Shown here piece after piece: positions 1 to 8,267 of a DNA stretch of 22,982 bases. This stretch comes from DATEPR01 sp036503065 (GTDB taxonomy: Bacteria > Actinomycetota > Actinomycetes > Mycobacteriales > Pseudonocardiaceae). How positions within the stretch are numbered: the first letter of the stretch is position 1; each line of letters starts with the position of its first letter. Where the stretch lies: assembly GCA_036503065.1 (NCBI GenBank), contig DASXXM010000442.1, forward strand, positions 1 through 22,982, given 5' to 3'. A program made the position numbers and the translations under genes. Under the pieces are notes generated by a model. It worked only from the letters and a program-made list of their open reading frames with translations. It was not told where the DNA came from and did not search any database.

Positions 1-193
1 CCGGCCGCAAGCCAAGCGAGTTGGCGATCGGGCGGCCGAACTGTGCGACATCTGCTACCGGCAACGACATCACGCGGTTCAGGCAGGCCAGGGCGAGCAC
101 CGACTTGCGCAGGTAGCCGTTGGCGCGGTGCAGATAGTCCCGGCCGGTCGAGATGACCTCGACCGGCCGGCACGCCAGCCTCAGGCCGACCAC
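1..193 (-). CDS. Partial hypothetical protein (start only, runs off the left edge)
   Basis: A reading frame without stops runs from a GTG at 193 on the minus strand to the window edge, giving about 64 residues that begin MVGLRLACRPVEVIS. Its start overlaps the last 13 bases of the upstream gene (stop at 181-183) in another frame, as expected for translationally coupled genes. The composition (leucine, alanine, arginine, sensible hydrophobic spacing) looks protein-like rather than like a shadow frame. I do not recognise the family. The C-terminal part lies outside the window, so length and function cannot be judged. It probably works with the neighbouring 277-residue protein. Confidence 0.4.
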   Translation of the reverse strand, partial: MVGLRLACRPVEVISTGRDYLHRANGYLRKSVLALACLNRVMSLPVADVAQFGRPIANSLGLRP

Positions 194-1014
194 TGTAGGC
201 CGTAGTTCATGCCCTGGCGGCGCAGTTGCCAGACCAGGTCGGGTTGGGTCTCACCACCGAACCGCACTCGGACGGTGAAGTGTTCGCAGCGGTCCAGCGG
301 CGCGAGCAGGTCGTGGGGCTGCGACCATGACCTCGGGTAGGAGTCGAACCGGATGCCGTAGTCGTGTCGCTGGCCGGACCGCAACGTCTCGGAAAGGCGG
401 ATGCGGAACCTGGTGTGGCCAGCGTCGATGTGCTGGGTGGCCACGATCTCGCCGCCGTGCGTCATCGTCGCCTCGATCTGTTCGCCCGGCTCGCTGGCGC
501 CGCGCGGGGCGCGCAGCCAGACGTCGATCTCGGACAGTCCGTCGACGGTGGCCACGATGCGTCGCTCCTCGATGAGCTGCGCCGGTTCGGTGTCCACCAG
601 CAGCACCGCGTTGAGTGACTCGACGTACCAGCCGTCCGGCGTGTCGTCCGGTGCCGCGCCCTCGTCGTCGATCCGTTCGCCGAGTAGGCGGAACGCCGTG
701 TCGACCCGCCTGCGGGCGGTGCGCGGGTCGCGGTCGAAGTGTTCGGCGAGCCAGGCGATCCGCCGGTCCAGGAATTCGCCGACGCCCTCGTCGTGCAGCG
801 CCAGCGCGACGCCGGCCGCGATGCGCAGGTCCTCGGGCAGTCGCGCGCACAGTGCGGACAGGCGCGACACGACTTTCCGCCGAATCTCGGCCGCGGTGTC
901 CCCATCGTCCACCGCGCAGGCCGACCGCAGCCTCGGCCCGACCCGGGAGCCGAGATTCGCCGCGTTCAGACCTCGCCCGCGACGCAGGTCATTGAGCTCG
1001 TGAACCGTGTCCAC
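181..1014 (-). CDS. Conserved actinobacterial hypothetical protein, possibly regulatory
   Basis: 277 residues from a GTG at 1012-1014, preceded by a strong GGAGGAGG ribosome-binding site about 6 bases upstream. Residues 1-115 are mostly helical and rich in Arg, Ala and Leu, with segments such as RLPEDLRIAAGVALAL and RRIAWLAEHFDRDPRTARRR. The latter resembles the helical region found in many uncharacterised actinobacterial proteins near regulators. Residues 125-277 look mostly beta-stranded, with alternating hydrophobics and several Trp and Tyr. No signal peptide, membrane segment or catalytic motif is visible. It is divergent from the NRPS gene, with 445 bases between the two starts, and is followed by an overlapping partial gene. 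A role in DNA or protein binding is a guess. It may be a cluster-flanking gene. Confidence 0.8.
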   Translation of the reverse strand: MDTVHELNDLRRGRGLNAANLGSRVGPRLRSACAVDDGDTAAEIRRKVVSRLSALCARLPEDLRIAAGVALALHDEGVGEFLDRRIAWLAEHFDRDPRTARRRVDTAFRLLGERIDDEGAAPDDTPDGWYVESLNAVLLVDTEPAQLIEERRIVATVDGLSEIDVWLRAPRGASEPGEQIEATMTHGGEIVATQHIDAGHTRFRIRLSETLRSGQRHDYGIRFDSYPRSWSQPHDLLAPLDRCEHFTVRVRFGGETQPDLVWQLRRQGMNYGLQWSA

Positions 1015-1459
1015 AGTGCCCTCCTCCAGCTTCGGGCGTCCACCCGATCGTTAGCCAGCATCCGGGCAATCGCGATCGGGTTGCGCTCGTTACGGCAGAT
1101 GGATGCATTGGGGGAGCGAACGTCCGCGACAGTAGACAGATAGTGGACACAAAGTGGAAAAGGCCGGCCGGGGTGTCCGAAAACGACGGTGATCTCGTGG
1201 ACAAACGCGGCTGACCAGCGTTGATGCCGGTGTCCACATCGTTATCGTAGCAAATGTGAGAATGCTTCTTTCCTATTTGCTCCGTCACGGCCCGCCACTG
1301 CCGGGCGGGGCTGTTCGGGGTGCCGCACCCCGGACCGTGGACTGTGGATCTCTGTGTCGATCGTCACCTATGTGGCACTCGGGAAGATGCCGGCCAGGTC
1401 ACCGCGGCGTGACGATGGCGCGGTATGCCCATGCTCGCCACGGGACGAGGGGAACCAGA
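1015..1459. other. Divergent intergenic region before the NRPS gene
   Basis: About 445 bases between two divergently transcribed genes, which must hold promoters for both. The reading frame of the NRPS stays open back to 1256, but I treat that stretch as non-coding: the translation before 1460 is Arg/Gly/Pro/His-rich and unlike a condensation domain. A good ribosome-binding site, GAGGGG at 1447-1452, lies 7 bases before the GTG at 1460. Copies of GTGGACAC and its inverse GTGTCCAC occur near 1142 and 1231. They could be an operator, but this word is common in such genomes. No clear -35/-10 pair is visible. Confidence 0.5.
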
Positions 1460-4400
1460 GTGACTCACGCACCTGCCACCCGCGAGTTCGGCGCCCGCCG
1501 GGCGGTGACGTCCGCCGCGCAGGACGGCTTGTGGTTCGTGGACACCTGCGTGCACGGTGCCCCGACGTATCAGGTGAGCAGGGCCTACCGGGTGACCGGC
1601 GGGTTACGGGTGGACGCCCTGCGGGCCGCGTGGTCCGGGCTGGTCGCCCGGCACGAGGGCCTGCGGACCACGCTGGTGTCCCGGGACGGCAGGCCGCTGC
1701 AGCTCATCGCGGGAGAACGCGCCGAAGTCTCGTCGTTCGACGACCTGGGCACCGTGCCGGCGCTCGCCGGGGACGACGAGGCCAGGCAGTGGTGCGCCGA
1801 GTTGGCCGCCACCCCGCTCGACCTGGCGTCCGGCCCGCTCGCCCGGCTCGTGGTGGCCGGCGTGACCAGGACCGAGCACCTCGTCGTGCTGCTGCTGCAC
1901 CAGGCCGTCACGGACGAGGAGTCCACATCGATCGTTGTCGAGGAGCTGTCCGGCGCCTACTCGGCCCAGTTGGCCGGCCGGACCGCCCACGACCTGCCGG
2001 CGCCCCGCGCGCAGTACGCCGACTTCGCGCGCTGGCAGCGTCGCCGCATCGCGTCCGGCCGGTTCCGCGCGCTCGTGGACTGGTGGGCCGACGCGCTGAC
2101 ACCCACGCCGACGCAGCTCACCCTGCCGGCCGACCGTGCCCGCACCGCGGCGCAGAGCGGCGACGGCGGCCTGCTGGCCTTCGACTGGGGCCAGTCGATC
2201 GCCGGGCCGCTCGCCCGGCTGTGTGCGACGAGCGGGACCACGCCGTTCGCGGCGCTGCTCACCGCGTTCCAGGCACTGCTGCACCGCTACGGCGGCGAGG
2301 AGCGGGTCGCGGTCGCGGTGCCGGTGTCGATCCGGTCCAGACCTGAATTCGCGCGGACCGTGGGGGCCTGCCGGGAACCGGTCGTGGTGTGTGCGGACGC
2401 GTCGGGCTCGCCCAGTTTCCGGGAACTGCTCGGCCGCGTCACGGTGACCGCCGACGATGCGTTGCGCCACCGGGGTTTGCCGTTCGACCAGCTCGTGCGG
2501 ACGCTCAACGCCGACCGTGACCTGCGCGTGCCGCCGCTGTCCGATGCCGCCTTCGTGTTCCGGCAGGACCCGGAGGCCGTGCTCGACCTGGTCGGCACAC
2601 TTGTTCGCCCGCTGCCGCTGGACACCACCGTGGTCCGGGCCGACCTGACGCTGACCGTGGACCGGGCCGACCGGACGGTTGCCGGCACGCTTGCCTTCCG
2701 TACCAGCATGTTCGAGCGGTCCTCCGCGCGGCGCGTGCTGGACCAACTCCACACGCTGCTGGCCGGCGCGCTGGCCGACCCGGACCTGCCGGTGGCCGCG
2801 TTGCCGCTGGACGAGCCGAGCCGGGTGCGGGCCGCGGTGCGCGACGCGGACTGGATCGACGTGGGCGAACCGGCCCGGCTGACCGTGGCCGAGCGGGTGC
2901 ACCGTATCGCGGCCCAGCAGCCGGACGCGCCTGCCGTGGTGCTCGGCGCCGATTCGCTGACGTATCGGGAACTGACCGAGCAGGCCGCCGCGCTCACCGC
3001 GGCGTTACGGGCCGGCGACGGGGTCGCAGGCCGGGCGGTCGCGGTGCGCATGTCCAGTGGGCCGCGCCAGATCGCGGCGCTGCTCGGGGTGCTCGACGCG
3101 GGCGCGCACCTGGTGTCCATCGGCACCGGCGACAACGGCCAGCGGGGCAGGGCCGTGCTGGCCGACCTGCGACCGGTGTGCCTGGTGCTGGACGGCATGC
3201 CGGACAGCTACGACCTGATCGACTGGTACCGGGACGAGCTCGACGGTCGGATCGTCGACCTGACCGAGCTGCCAGCTACAGCGGAACCGGCACCGGTCGC
3301 GGTCGGGCTGGACGACCGGGTCTACGTCGCCTACACGTCCGGATCGACCGGGCAGCCGAAGGGCATCGCCCAGACCCACCGCGGTTTCGCGCAGTTCATC
3401 GGCTGGTGGTCCAACGAGTTCGTGGCCGGGCCGTCGGCCAGGGTCGCGCAATGGGCCGCGTCCGGCTACGACGCCAGCCTGGTGGAGATCTTCGCCGCGC
3501 TCGTCGCGGGCGCCGCGCTGTACCCGGTGCCGGAGCGGATCAGGGCGAACCCGGACAAGATCGTCGACTGGCTGGCCGCGGAGGGCATCACCCTCCTACA
3601 GACCGTGCCGAGCTTCGCGCGCGAGATCGGACGCGCCATCACCACGGCCGATGCCGGCCCGTCGCTGGCCAAGCTGGACCACCTGTTGCTGGCGGGCGAG
3701 GCGCTGCCGGGGGAGTTGGCCAACACGCTGCGCGCGGCGCTGCCCGGCGCGCGGCTGGTCAACCTGTACGGCCCGACCGAGTCGATCCTGGCGACCTGGC
3801 ACGAGGTCACCGGCACCGGGCGCGGCGCGGTGCCGATCGGCAGGCCGATTCCCGGCCGGCAGGTGCTGATCCTGGACGAGGCCGACCGCCCGTGCCCGGA
3901 CGGCACCGTCGGCCAGGTCGTGATCCGCAGCCCTTACATCGTGCCCGGCTACGTCGGCGCCGCGGCACCGGAACGGTCCGCCTTCCGGCCGGTGGCCGGC
4001 CTCGACGAGTACCAGGTCGCGGACGGCACCTGTTACCGCACCGGGGACTTCGCCCGGCGGCGCTGGGACGGCCTGCTGGAGTTCCGCGGCCGCGGCGACT
4101 TCCAGGTGAAGTTCCACGGCACCCGGGTCGAGCTGACCGACGTCGAGTCGACGCTGCTGACGCACGAGTCGGTGGCCGAGTGCGCGGTCGTCGGCGTGCC
4201 CAACGCGGACGGCCTCGTCACGCGGCTGGTGGCCTACGTGGTGCCGGTCCGGGCCGCGGACGGCCGTGCCGTCGCGGGCGCGGACGTGTGGCGGGCGCAC
4301 CTGCGCGGCTGGTTCGGCCGCGCGAAGCTGCCGGTGTCGTTCAAGACCGTGATCGGCCTGCCGCGCAATCTCGGTGGCAAGGTCGACCGGCAGCGGCTGC

Positions 4401-4711
4401 CGGACCCCGGACCGTCCACTGTGGCCACGATGCGGCCGCCGAGGACGCCGGTGGAGCGGGTGATCGCGGGCATCTGGGCCGAACTGGTCGGCCGGTCGCC
4501 GGACAGCACGGACGAGTCGTTCTTCGCGTCGGGCGGGCACTCCCTGCTGGTGCCCCAGTTGCTCGACCGGATCCGGGATCGGTTCGGGGTCGCGGTGTCC
4601 GTTCGGGAGTACGTGCCCAATCCCACCGTGGCCGGACTGTCCGCACTGGTCGATGGCAAGCTTGGTGCCGCGATGCCCGTCACCGACAGGGCGATGGGCG
4701 ACCAGACCTGA
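1460..4711 (+). CDS. Single-module NRPS, C-A-PCP, with an atypical condensation domain
   Basis: 1083 residues; GTG start chosen for the ribosome-binding site GAGGGG 7 bases upstream and because homology begins right after it. Condensation domain at about 10-450: TSAAQDGLWFV, RHEGLRT, YADFARW and HRGLPFDQLV match core motifs, but the catalytic HHxxxDG reads HQAVTDE (147-153) and the IGxFVNT-like motif is eroded. Adenylation domain at about 475-980: YTSGSTGQPKG, NLYGPTE, YRTGDF, GRGDFQVK and Lys974 in NLGGKVD are all present, so it should be active. Asp671 (GYDAS) fits an alpha-amino-acid substrate. My reading of the pocket is D-A-V-Q-L-A-L-L, which I cannot assign. Carrier domain at about 995-1070 with phosphopantetheine Ser1028 in GGHSL. 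There is no thioesterase, and no MbtH partner or other NRPS gene in the window, so it probably loads one residue for another enzyme. Confidence 0.93.
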   Translation: MTHAPATREFGARRAVTSAAQDGLWFVDTCVHGAPTYQVSRAYRVTGGLRVDALRAAWSGLVARHEGLRTTLVSRDGRPLQLIAGERAEVSSFDDLGTVPALAGDDEARQWCAELAATPLDLASGPLARLVVAGVTRTEHLVVLLLHQAVTDEESTSIVVEELSGAYSAQLAGRTAHDLPAPRAQYADFARWQRRRIASGRFRALVDWWADALTPTPTQLTLPADRARTAAQSGDGGLLAFDWGQSIAGPLARLCATSGTTPFAALLTAFQALLHRYGGEERVAVAVPVSIRSRPEFARTVGACREPVVVCADASGSPSFRELLGRVTVTADDALRHRGLPFDQLVRTLNADRDLRVPPLSDAAFVFRQDPEAVLDLVGTLVRPLPLDTTVVRADLTLTVDRADRTVAGTLAFRTSMFERSSARRVLDQLHTLLAGALADPDLPVAALPLDEPSRVRAAVRDADWIDVGEPARLTVAERVHRIAAQQPDAPAVVLGADSLTYRELTEQAAALTAALRAGDGVAGRAVAVRMSSGPRQIAALLGVLDAGAHLVSIGTGDNGQRGRAVLADLRPVCLVLDGMPDSYDLIDWYRDELDGRIVDLTELPATAEPAPVAVGLDDRVYVAYTSGSTGQPKGIAQTHRGFAQFIGWWSNEFVAGPSARVAQWAASGYDASLVEIFAALVAGAALYPVPERIRANPDKIVDWLAAEGITLLQTVPSFAREIGRAITTADAGPSLAKLDHLLLAGEALPGELANTLRAALPGARLVNLYGPTESILATWHEVTGTGRGAVPIGRPIPGRQVLILDEADRPCPDGTVGQVVIRSPYIVPGYVGAAAPERSAFRPVAGLDEYQVADGTCYRTGDFARRRWDGLLEFRGRGDFQVKFHGTRVELTDVESTLLTHESVAECAVVGVPNADGLVTRLVAYVVPVRAADGRAVAGADVWRAHLRGWFGRAKLPVSFKTVIGLPRNLGGKVDRQRLPDPGPSTVATMRPPRTPVERVIAGIWAELVGRSPDSTDESFFASGGHSLLVPQLLDRIRDRFGVAVSVREYVPNPTVAGLSALVDGKLGAAMPVTDRAMGDQT

Positions 4712-4743
4712 TCCCACGTCCGCCAAGGCAACGGCCTGCCGCG

Positions 4744-4786
4744 CCAGGCCACCAGCCTGGCCTTGCCCGGCGCGTGCGCCGGGCAA
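4744..4786 (+). terminator. Stem-loops just after the NRPS gene
   Basis: Two adjacent inverted repeats follow the NRPS stop: a small one (CCAGGC / GCCTGG, 4744-4760) and a perfect 11-bp one (TTGCCCGGCGC at 4763-4773, its inverse at 4776-4786) with a very short loop. There is no T tract, so this could be a GC-rich terminator or transcript-stabilising structure. The main terminator is probably the longer hairpin at 4909-4953. Confidence 0.4.
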
Positions 4787-4908
4787 CTGGGACGACCCTT
4801 TGCGGGGGCCCCCCGATTTCAACTCTACTCGATCTTGAGGACAGGCTCGACCGAGTTTGGCCTGCCTGTGGACAACTTCGGGTGGGCCGGCTTCTCGTCC
4901 GCTGTGGA

Positions 4909-4953
4909 CGAACGAAACCCCCGACGCGCGCCGCCCGTCGGGGGTTTCGTTCG
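4909..4953. terminator. Bidirectional terminator between convergent NRPS and monooxygenase genes
   Basis: A perfect 18-bp inverted repeat (arms 4909-4926 and 4936-4953) with a 9-base loop. The arm has an A-rich then C-rich layout (CGAACGAAACCCCCGACG), so each strand reads GGGGG followed by TTTCGTTCG. It sits 5 bases beyond the stop of the minus-strand monooxygenase gene and about 200 bases beyond the NRPS stop, so it can end transcription from both sides. Confidence 0.85.
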
Positions 4954-4958
4954 TTCGG

Positions 4959-6533
4959 TCAGCCGTTCAGCATGCCGTTTCGCAGGTCCCGCAGGTGGTC
5001 GAACGAGGACAGGTCGGGGACCGTCCAGCCGTTCAGGTCGTACTCGTTCAGGCACTCGTCCACGAACGCCTTGTAGCCGTCGATCTGGCCGTTCGCCAGC
5101 TGCGCGGACATCAGCTCGACGCGGGTGTTCTCGTGGTTGCCGGCGTAGTTGCGCTCGTAGAGCTCGTGGCGGCCGCCGAACTCGGTGCCGACCGCGTCCC
5201 ACAGGAGCTTCATCACCTTGACACGTTCGACCGCGTCGACACCGTCCGAACCGCGCAGGTACTTGTCCAGGTACGGCCGGACATCCGGGTTCGCGAAGTC
5301 CTCCGCGCTGGAGTTCAGGTAGATCAGGCCGCTGGCGATGTCCTGCTGCACGATCTCCCGGACCCTCGGGTAACCCACCTGCATGAACCACCGGTACGCA
5401 AGGCCGTACTGCGGGTTGGGCAACACGCTGCCGTCGTTCCACTCGATCGGGTTGCGCGCGGCCGCGTCGGAGAACGCCCAGAACAGGTTGCGCCACGCCA
5501 GAACCTCACCGATGCGGGACTGCACGCCGCGGAAGTCCTTGGTGCCGGTGATCTCAACGGCCTTCGCCAGCAGGCCCGCGATGAACTCCAACTTCACCGC
5601 CAGCCGCGTGCAGCCGTGGAACGTGAAACGCTCCGGGAAGCCGGACCGGCTGGTGAACATCTGCACCTTGCCGAGGTGCCCGTAGATGAACACGTTCTCC
5701 CACGGGATCAACACCTTGTCCAGCACCAGGATCGTGTCGTTCTCGTCGAGACGGGAGGACAGCGGGTAGTCGAACGGGCTGCCCATCACCGCGCTGGTGG
5801 CCGTGTAGGACGTCCGGCAGATCAGCTTCAGGCCGGGCGCGTTCATCGGGATGGTGGCCACCAACGCGAACTTCCGGTCCTTGATCGGCAGTCCGTAGTG
5901 CGCGATGAAGTTGTAGTGGGTCAACGCGGAACCGGTCGCGACCACCTTGGCGCCGCTGGCGATCAGGCCGCTGTCGGTCTCCTTCTCCACGTGCACGAAG
6001 ACGTCGGCCACCTGGTCGGGCGGCAGGTTGCGGTCCACCGGCGGGTGCACGATCGCGTGGTTCCAGAACAGCACCTTCTCCTGCGACTCCCGGTACCAGC
6101 GCCGCGCGTTCGCCGCGTACGGGTCGTAGAAGTCGGCGTTGGCGCCCAGCGTGCCCAGGAACGCGGCCTTGTAGTCGGGGCTGCGGCCCATCCAGCCGTA
6201 GCTCATCCTGGCCCACGCCGCGATCGCCTTCTGGTCGGCGACCAGGTCCGCCGCGCTGTGCGGGGTGCGGAAGAACGGGTGGGTGAAGCCGTCGCTGCCG
6301 GTGTCCGTCGGCGTGGTCAGCACGCCCTTGTTCTTCTCGTCGTGCAGCGCGTCGTAGAGCCGCGCGGTCATCCGGACCGGGTTGTGGAACGCGGGATGCG
6401 TCGTGACGTCCTTGACGCGCTCGCCGTAGAGGAAGATCTCCCGGTCGTCGCGCAGGCTCTCGATGTACTCCGCGCCGGTCAGCGGACGGGTCTGCCGCGT
6501 CGGGCCGGTGGGCGCATCCTGGCTGTCGGTCAT
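4959..6533 (-). CDS. FADH2-dependent aromatic monooxygenase, HpaB family
   Basis: 524 residues from ATG 6531-6533, with a GAAGGG ribosome-binding site about 10 bases upstream; this length matches the large (oxygenase) subunit of 4-hydroxyphenylacetate 3-monooxygenases (about 520). The start MTDSQDAPTG precedes the family opening LTGAEYIESLRDDREIFLYGERVKDV. GRSPDYK (about 120) carries the Arg and Tyr that contact the phenol in this family, and WNHAIVHPPVDRN carries the conserved His. The family ortho-hydroxylates phenols or related aromatics (4-hydroxyphenylacetate, Tyr, carrier-bound Tyr derivatives) using reduced FAD from a separate reductase, and no such reductase is in the window. With tryptophan 2,3-dioxygenase nearby, an aromatic amino acid or kynurenine-type substrate is possible but inferred. 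It is convergent with the NRPS gene and divergent from the HxlR gene. Confidence 0.93.
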   Translation of the reverse strand: MTDSQDAPTGPTRQTRPLTGAEYIESLRDDREIFLYGERVKDVTTHPAFHNPVRMTARLYDALHDEKNKGVLTTPTDTGSDGFTHPFFRTPHSAADLVADQKAIAAWARMSYGWMGRSPDYKAAFLGTLGANADFYDPYAANARRWYRESQEKVLFWNHAIVHPPVDRNLPPDQVADVFVHVEKETDSGLIASGAKVVATGSALTHYNFIAHYGLPIKDRKFALVATIPMNAPGLKLICRTSYTATSAVMGSPFDYPLSSRLDENDTILVLDKVLIPWENVFIYGHLGKVQMFTSRSGFPERFTFHGCTRLAVKLEFIAGLLAKAVEITGTKDFRGVQSRIGEVLAWRNLFWAFSDAAARNPIEWNDGSVLPNPQYGLAYRWFMQVGYPRVREIVQQDIASGLIYLNSSAEDFANPDVRPYLDKYLRGSDGVDAVERVKVMKLLWDAVGTEFGGRHELYERNYAGNHENTRVELMSAQLANGQIDGYKAFVDECLNEYDLNGWTVPDLSSFDHLRDLRNGMLNG

Positions 6534-7146
6534 GAAAGTCAACCCTTCCGGAATGTCTCCGTGGCATTCTTCAGACGCGCGAAATGGCCGAAAGTCGGAG
6601 CCTGTATCAGCAATGGACCGGGCTTCCCTGCCCACCATGCCAGCCTTGGCGAGATCGAACAAGAGCCCTGGTGGCAAGCGCGCACTGCGGAAGATGCGGC
6701 ACTCTCGGCGTGGGTGCGACGGTCGTCGTACGCATTCTTGCGCAACCGACCCGGACAGGTCTTGTGAATATCTCATGGAATGCGTGTCGGATACCCGGTT
6801 CTTCTGTCGTGCGGCCCCGGTACTCGTTGCCTGGGCGACGAAGGACGTGGGTCCGCAACAGACTCCGCACCGGGCTGCCGTGCCACCCCCGGCAGCCCGG
6901 TGCGGATACCATTATGCCCCGGTTCGGGTTCGGTTTGGCACGATAGAGCCTTGAACCTGATTCTGTCAGATCGCTGAGGTGAATTTATCACGCCGGTCCC
7001 AGGGATATTTTCAGTGCGCCATCGTGACGTGGACACTGCCGTCGACGTGATTTTCCTGGCACCCTGGACATGACCGGCGAACAGTCCCCAGCCTGTGCGT
7101 GCGGTGCGGACCCGTGTGACGATCTAGCCGATGGGAAGCTGAGCAA
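6534..7146. other. Divergent intergenic region between monooxygenase and HxlR-type regulator genes
   Basis: 613 bases without a convincing gene. Frames open here have no ribosome-binding sites and no family resemblance. It must hold both divergent promoters, and the HxlR-type regulator at 7147 may act here. The most obvious structure is the long inverted repeat at 6864-6906. The end next to the HxlR gene (about 6910-7020) is relatively AT-rich, but I could not place a clear -35/-10 pair. Confidence 0.5.
6864..6906. repeat. Perfect 17-bp inverted repeat in the divergent promoter region
   Basis: Arms TCCGCACCGGGCTGCCG (6864-6880) and its exact inverse (6890-6906) are separated by 9 bases. It lies about 330 bases before the monooxygenase start and 240 bases before the HxlR gene start. 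It may be an RNA hairpin or terminator shielding the two promoters, or a protein-binding site. There is no T tract on either side. Confidence 0.7.
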
Positions 7147-7986
7147 ATGGCTGAAGCCAAATGGAAGCTGGTGGTCGACCAGCAAGGCGTGACGATCTCG
7201 AACGACCGGTTCCAACTGACCACTACCGAGGCGCAGCCGCTGGAGCGGGAGGCGTCGCTGGACGACGTCGTGTTCGGCGTCGACGGGTCCGGCCAGATGG
7301 AGACGATCATCTCCGAACTGGAGGCGATGACCAGGCGGACCTACGGCCAGTTCTGCGGTCTCTCGCGGGCGCTGGAGGTCGTCGGCGAACGGTGGGCCAT
7401 GTTCATCGTCCGTGACCTTCTGGTGTCCGCCAAGAGCTTCGCGGAGCTCCGCGAGGGCCTGCCCCGCATCACGACGGACATCCTGCACGCCCGGCTGCGC
7501 GAGATGGAACACTCCGGCGTCGTCCGGCGCAAGGTGTCGCCGAGGCCGGCGGAGCCGGTGCTGTACGAGCTGACCGAGTTCGGCGCGCAGCTCGACGACA
7601 TCACCCTGCGCCTCGGCCAGTGGGGCGCGCGGCTGCTCGGCACTCCCCGGCCGGAGGAGATCGTCACGACCTCCTCACTGATCATGGCGATGCGCGCCAC
7701 GTTCCAGCAGCAGGCGGCCGCCGGTGTCCTGGCGAGCTTCGAACTGCGGATCGGTGAGATCGTCTTCCACCTGAAGGTGGCCGACGGCGCGCTCCAGGCC
7801 GTCGCGGGGCCGCTCGCGGACGCCGATCTGCACCTGGAGCCGGGGATGGCCCTCAAGGGGCTCATGTCCGGCGAGATCAGCCCGGCGGACGCCGCCGCGC
7901 ACGGCGTCGTCTACACCGGCGACCCGGCCCTGCTGGCCCGGTTCACCGAGATCTTCCACATCGTCGGCACACCCGACGCCGCCTGA
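7147..7986 (+). CDS. HxlR-family transcriptional regulator with SCP2-like C-terminal domain
   Basis: 279 residues from ATG 7147, with GGGAAG about 9 bases upstream. Residues 63-155 form an HxlR winged helix: MTRRTYGQFCGLSRALEVVGERWAM, a region around FAELREGLPRITTDILHARLREME, and the wing VRRKVSPRPAEPVLYELTEFG. Residues about 175-275 look like an SCP2 sterol-carrier domain, a combination common in actinobacterial HxlR proteins. Most such proteins start at the MTRRTYGQ segment. Here about 62 extra residues precede it, and their G/C-rich third positions suggest they are translated. It likely controls the divergent monooxygenase gene or the downstream dioxygenase. The ligand is unknown, and the SCP2-like pocket could bind a hydrophobic pathway product. 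A perfect hairpin follows at 8082-8112. Confidence 0.9.
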   Translation: MAEAKWKLVVDQQGVTISNDRFQLTTTEAQPLEREASLDDVVFGVDGSGQMETIISELEAMTRRTYGQFCGLSRALEVVGERWAMFIVRDLLVSAKSFAELREGLPRITTDILHARLREMEHSGVVRRKVSPRPAEPVLYELTEFGAQLDDITLRLGQWGARLLGTPRPEEIVTTSSLIMAMRATFQQQAAAGVLASFELRIGEIVFHLKVADGALQAVAGPLADADLHLEPGMALKGLMSGEISPADAAAHGVVYTGDPALLARFTEIFHIVGTPDAA

Positions 7987-8081
7987 GGCGCAACCCCTGT
8001 CGGAGTTCGCGCGGCGGCCCGGGGAAGGCGGCCGAACGGACTCCGACATGCGTCGGGAGTAGAACTCGGCAATGGTGAAGA

Positions 8082-8112
8082 AGCAACCCGCGAGGAATTC
8101 TCGCGGGTTGCT
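8082..8112 (+). terminator. Intrinsic terminator after the HxlR-type gene
   Basis: A perfect 13-bp inverted repeat (AGCAACCCGCGAG at 8082-8094, inverse at 8100-8112) with loop GAATT, followed by GTGTTTCC. It lies 96 bases after the regulator stop and about 155 bases before the dioxygenase start, so the two plus-strand genes are probably separate transcripts. A longer-range pair, TGTCGGAGT (7998-8006) with ACTCCGACA (8040-8048), lies between it and the stop. Confidence 0.75.
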
Positions 8113-8267
8113 GTGTTTCCCGGTCTGTTTTCCGAAGTCTGTTTGATCGGCACTCCACCGACGTAGCGTGGTACTGGGACGGATTCACATTCCTGCCATG
8201 ACGAACACACGTACCCCCGCTCGTCGTGCGGACGACGACACGCAATCTCTGGTGAGGTGACGAAGTC

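Noticed and set aside
1256..1459. Upstream extension of the NRPS frame by 68 codons
   Set aside because: No ribosome-binding site at 1256 and composition unlike a C domain; the GTG at 1460 has a good site and fits the family start.
3178..5076. 632-residue plus-strand frame overlapping the NRPS adenylation and carrier domains
   Set aside because: Arg/Gly/Ala/Pro-rich out-of-frame reading of the NRPS; it runs through the terminator at 4909-4953.
4857..6767. Long plus-strand open frame (636 residues) opposite the HpaB-family gene
   Set aside because: Rich in Val, Arg, His and Gln without domain motifs. It is the antisense shadow of a clearly recognised oxygenase, a common effect of high GC.
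8143..8169. TTGATC and TAGCGT as a -35/-10 pair for the dioxygenase gene
   Set aside because: The spacer is only 15 bases and the -10 match is poor.
8198..8260. 20-codon frame MTNTRTPARRADDDTQSLVR directly before the dioxygenase gene, its stop in the ribosome-binding site
   Set aside because: No ribosome-binding site of its own and no attenuator-like features such as Trp codons; could be a small leader peptide but cannot be supported.
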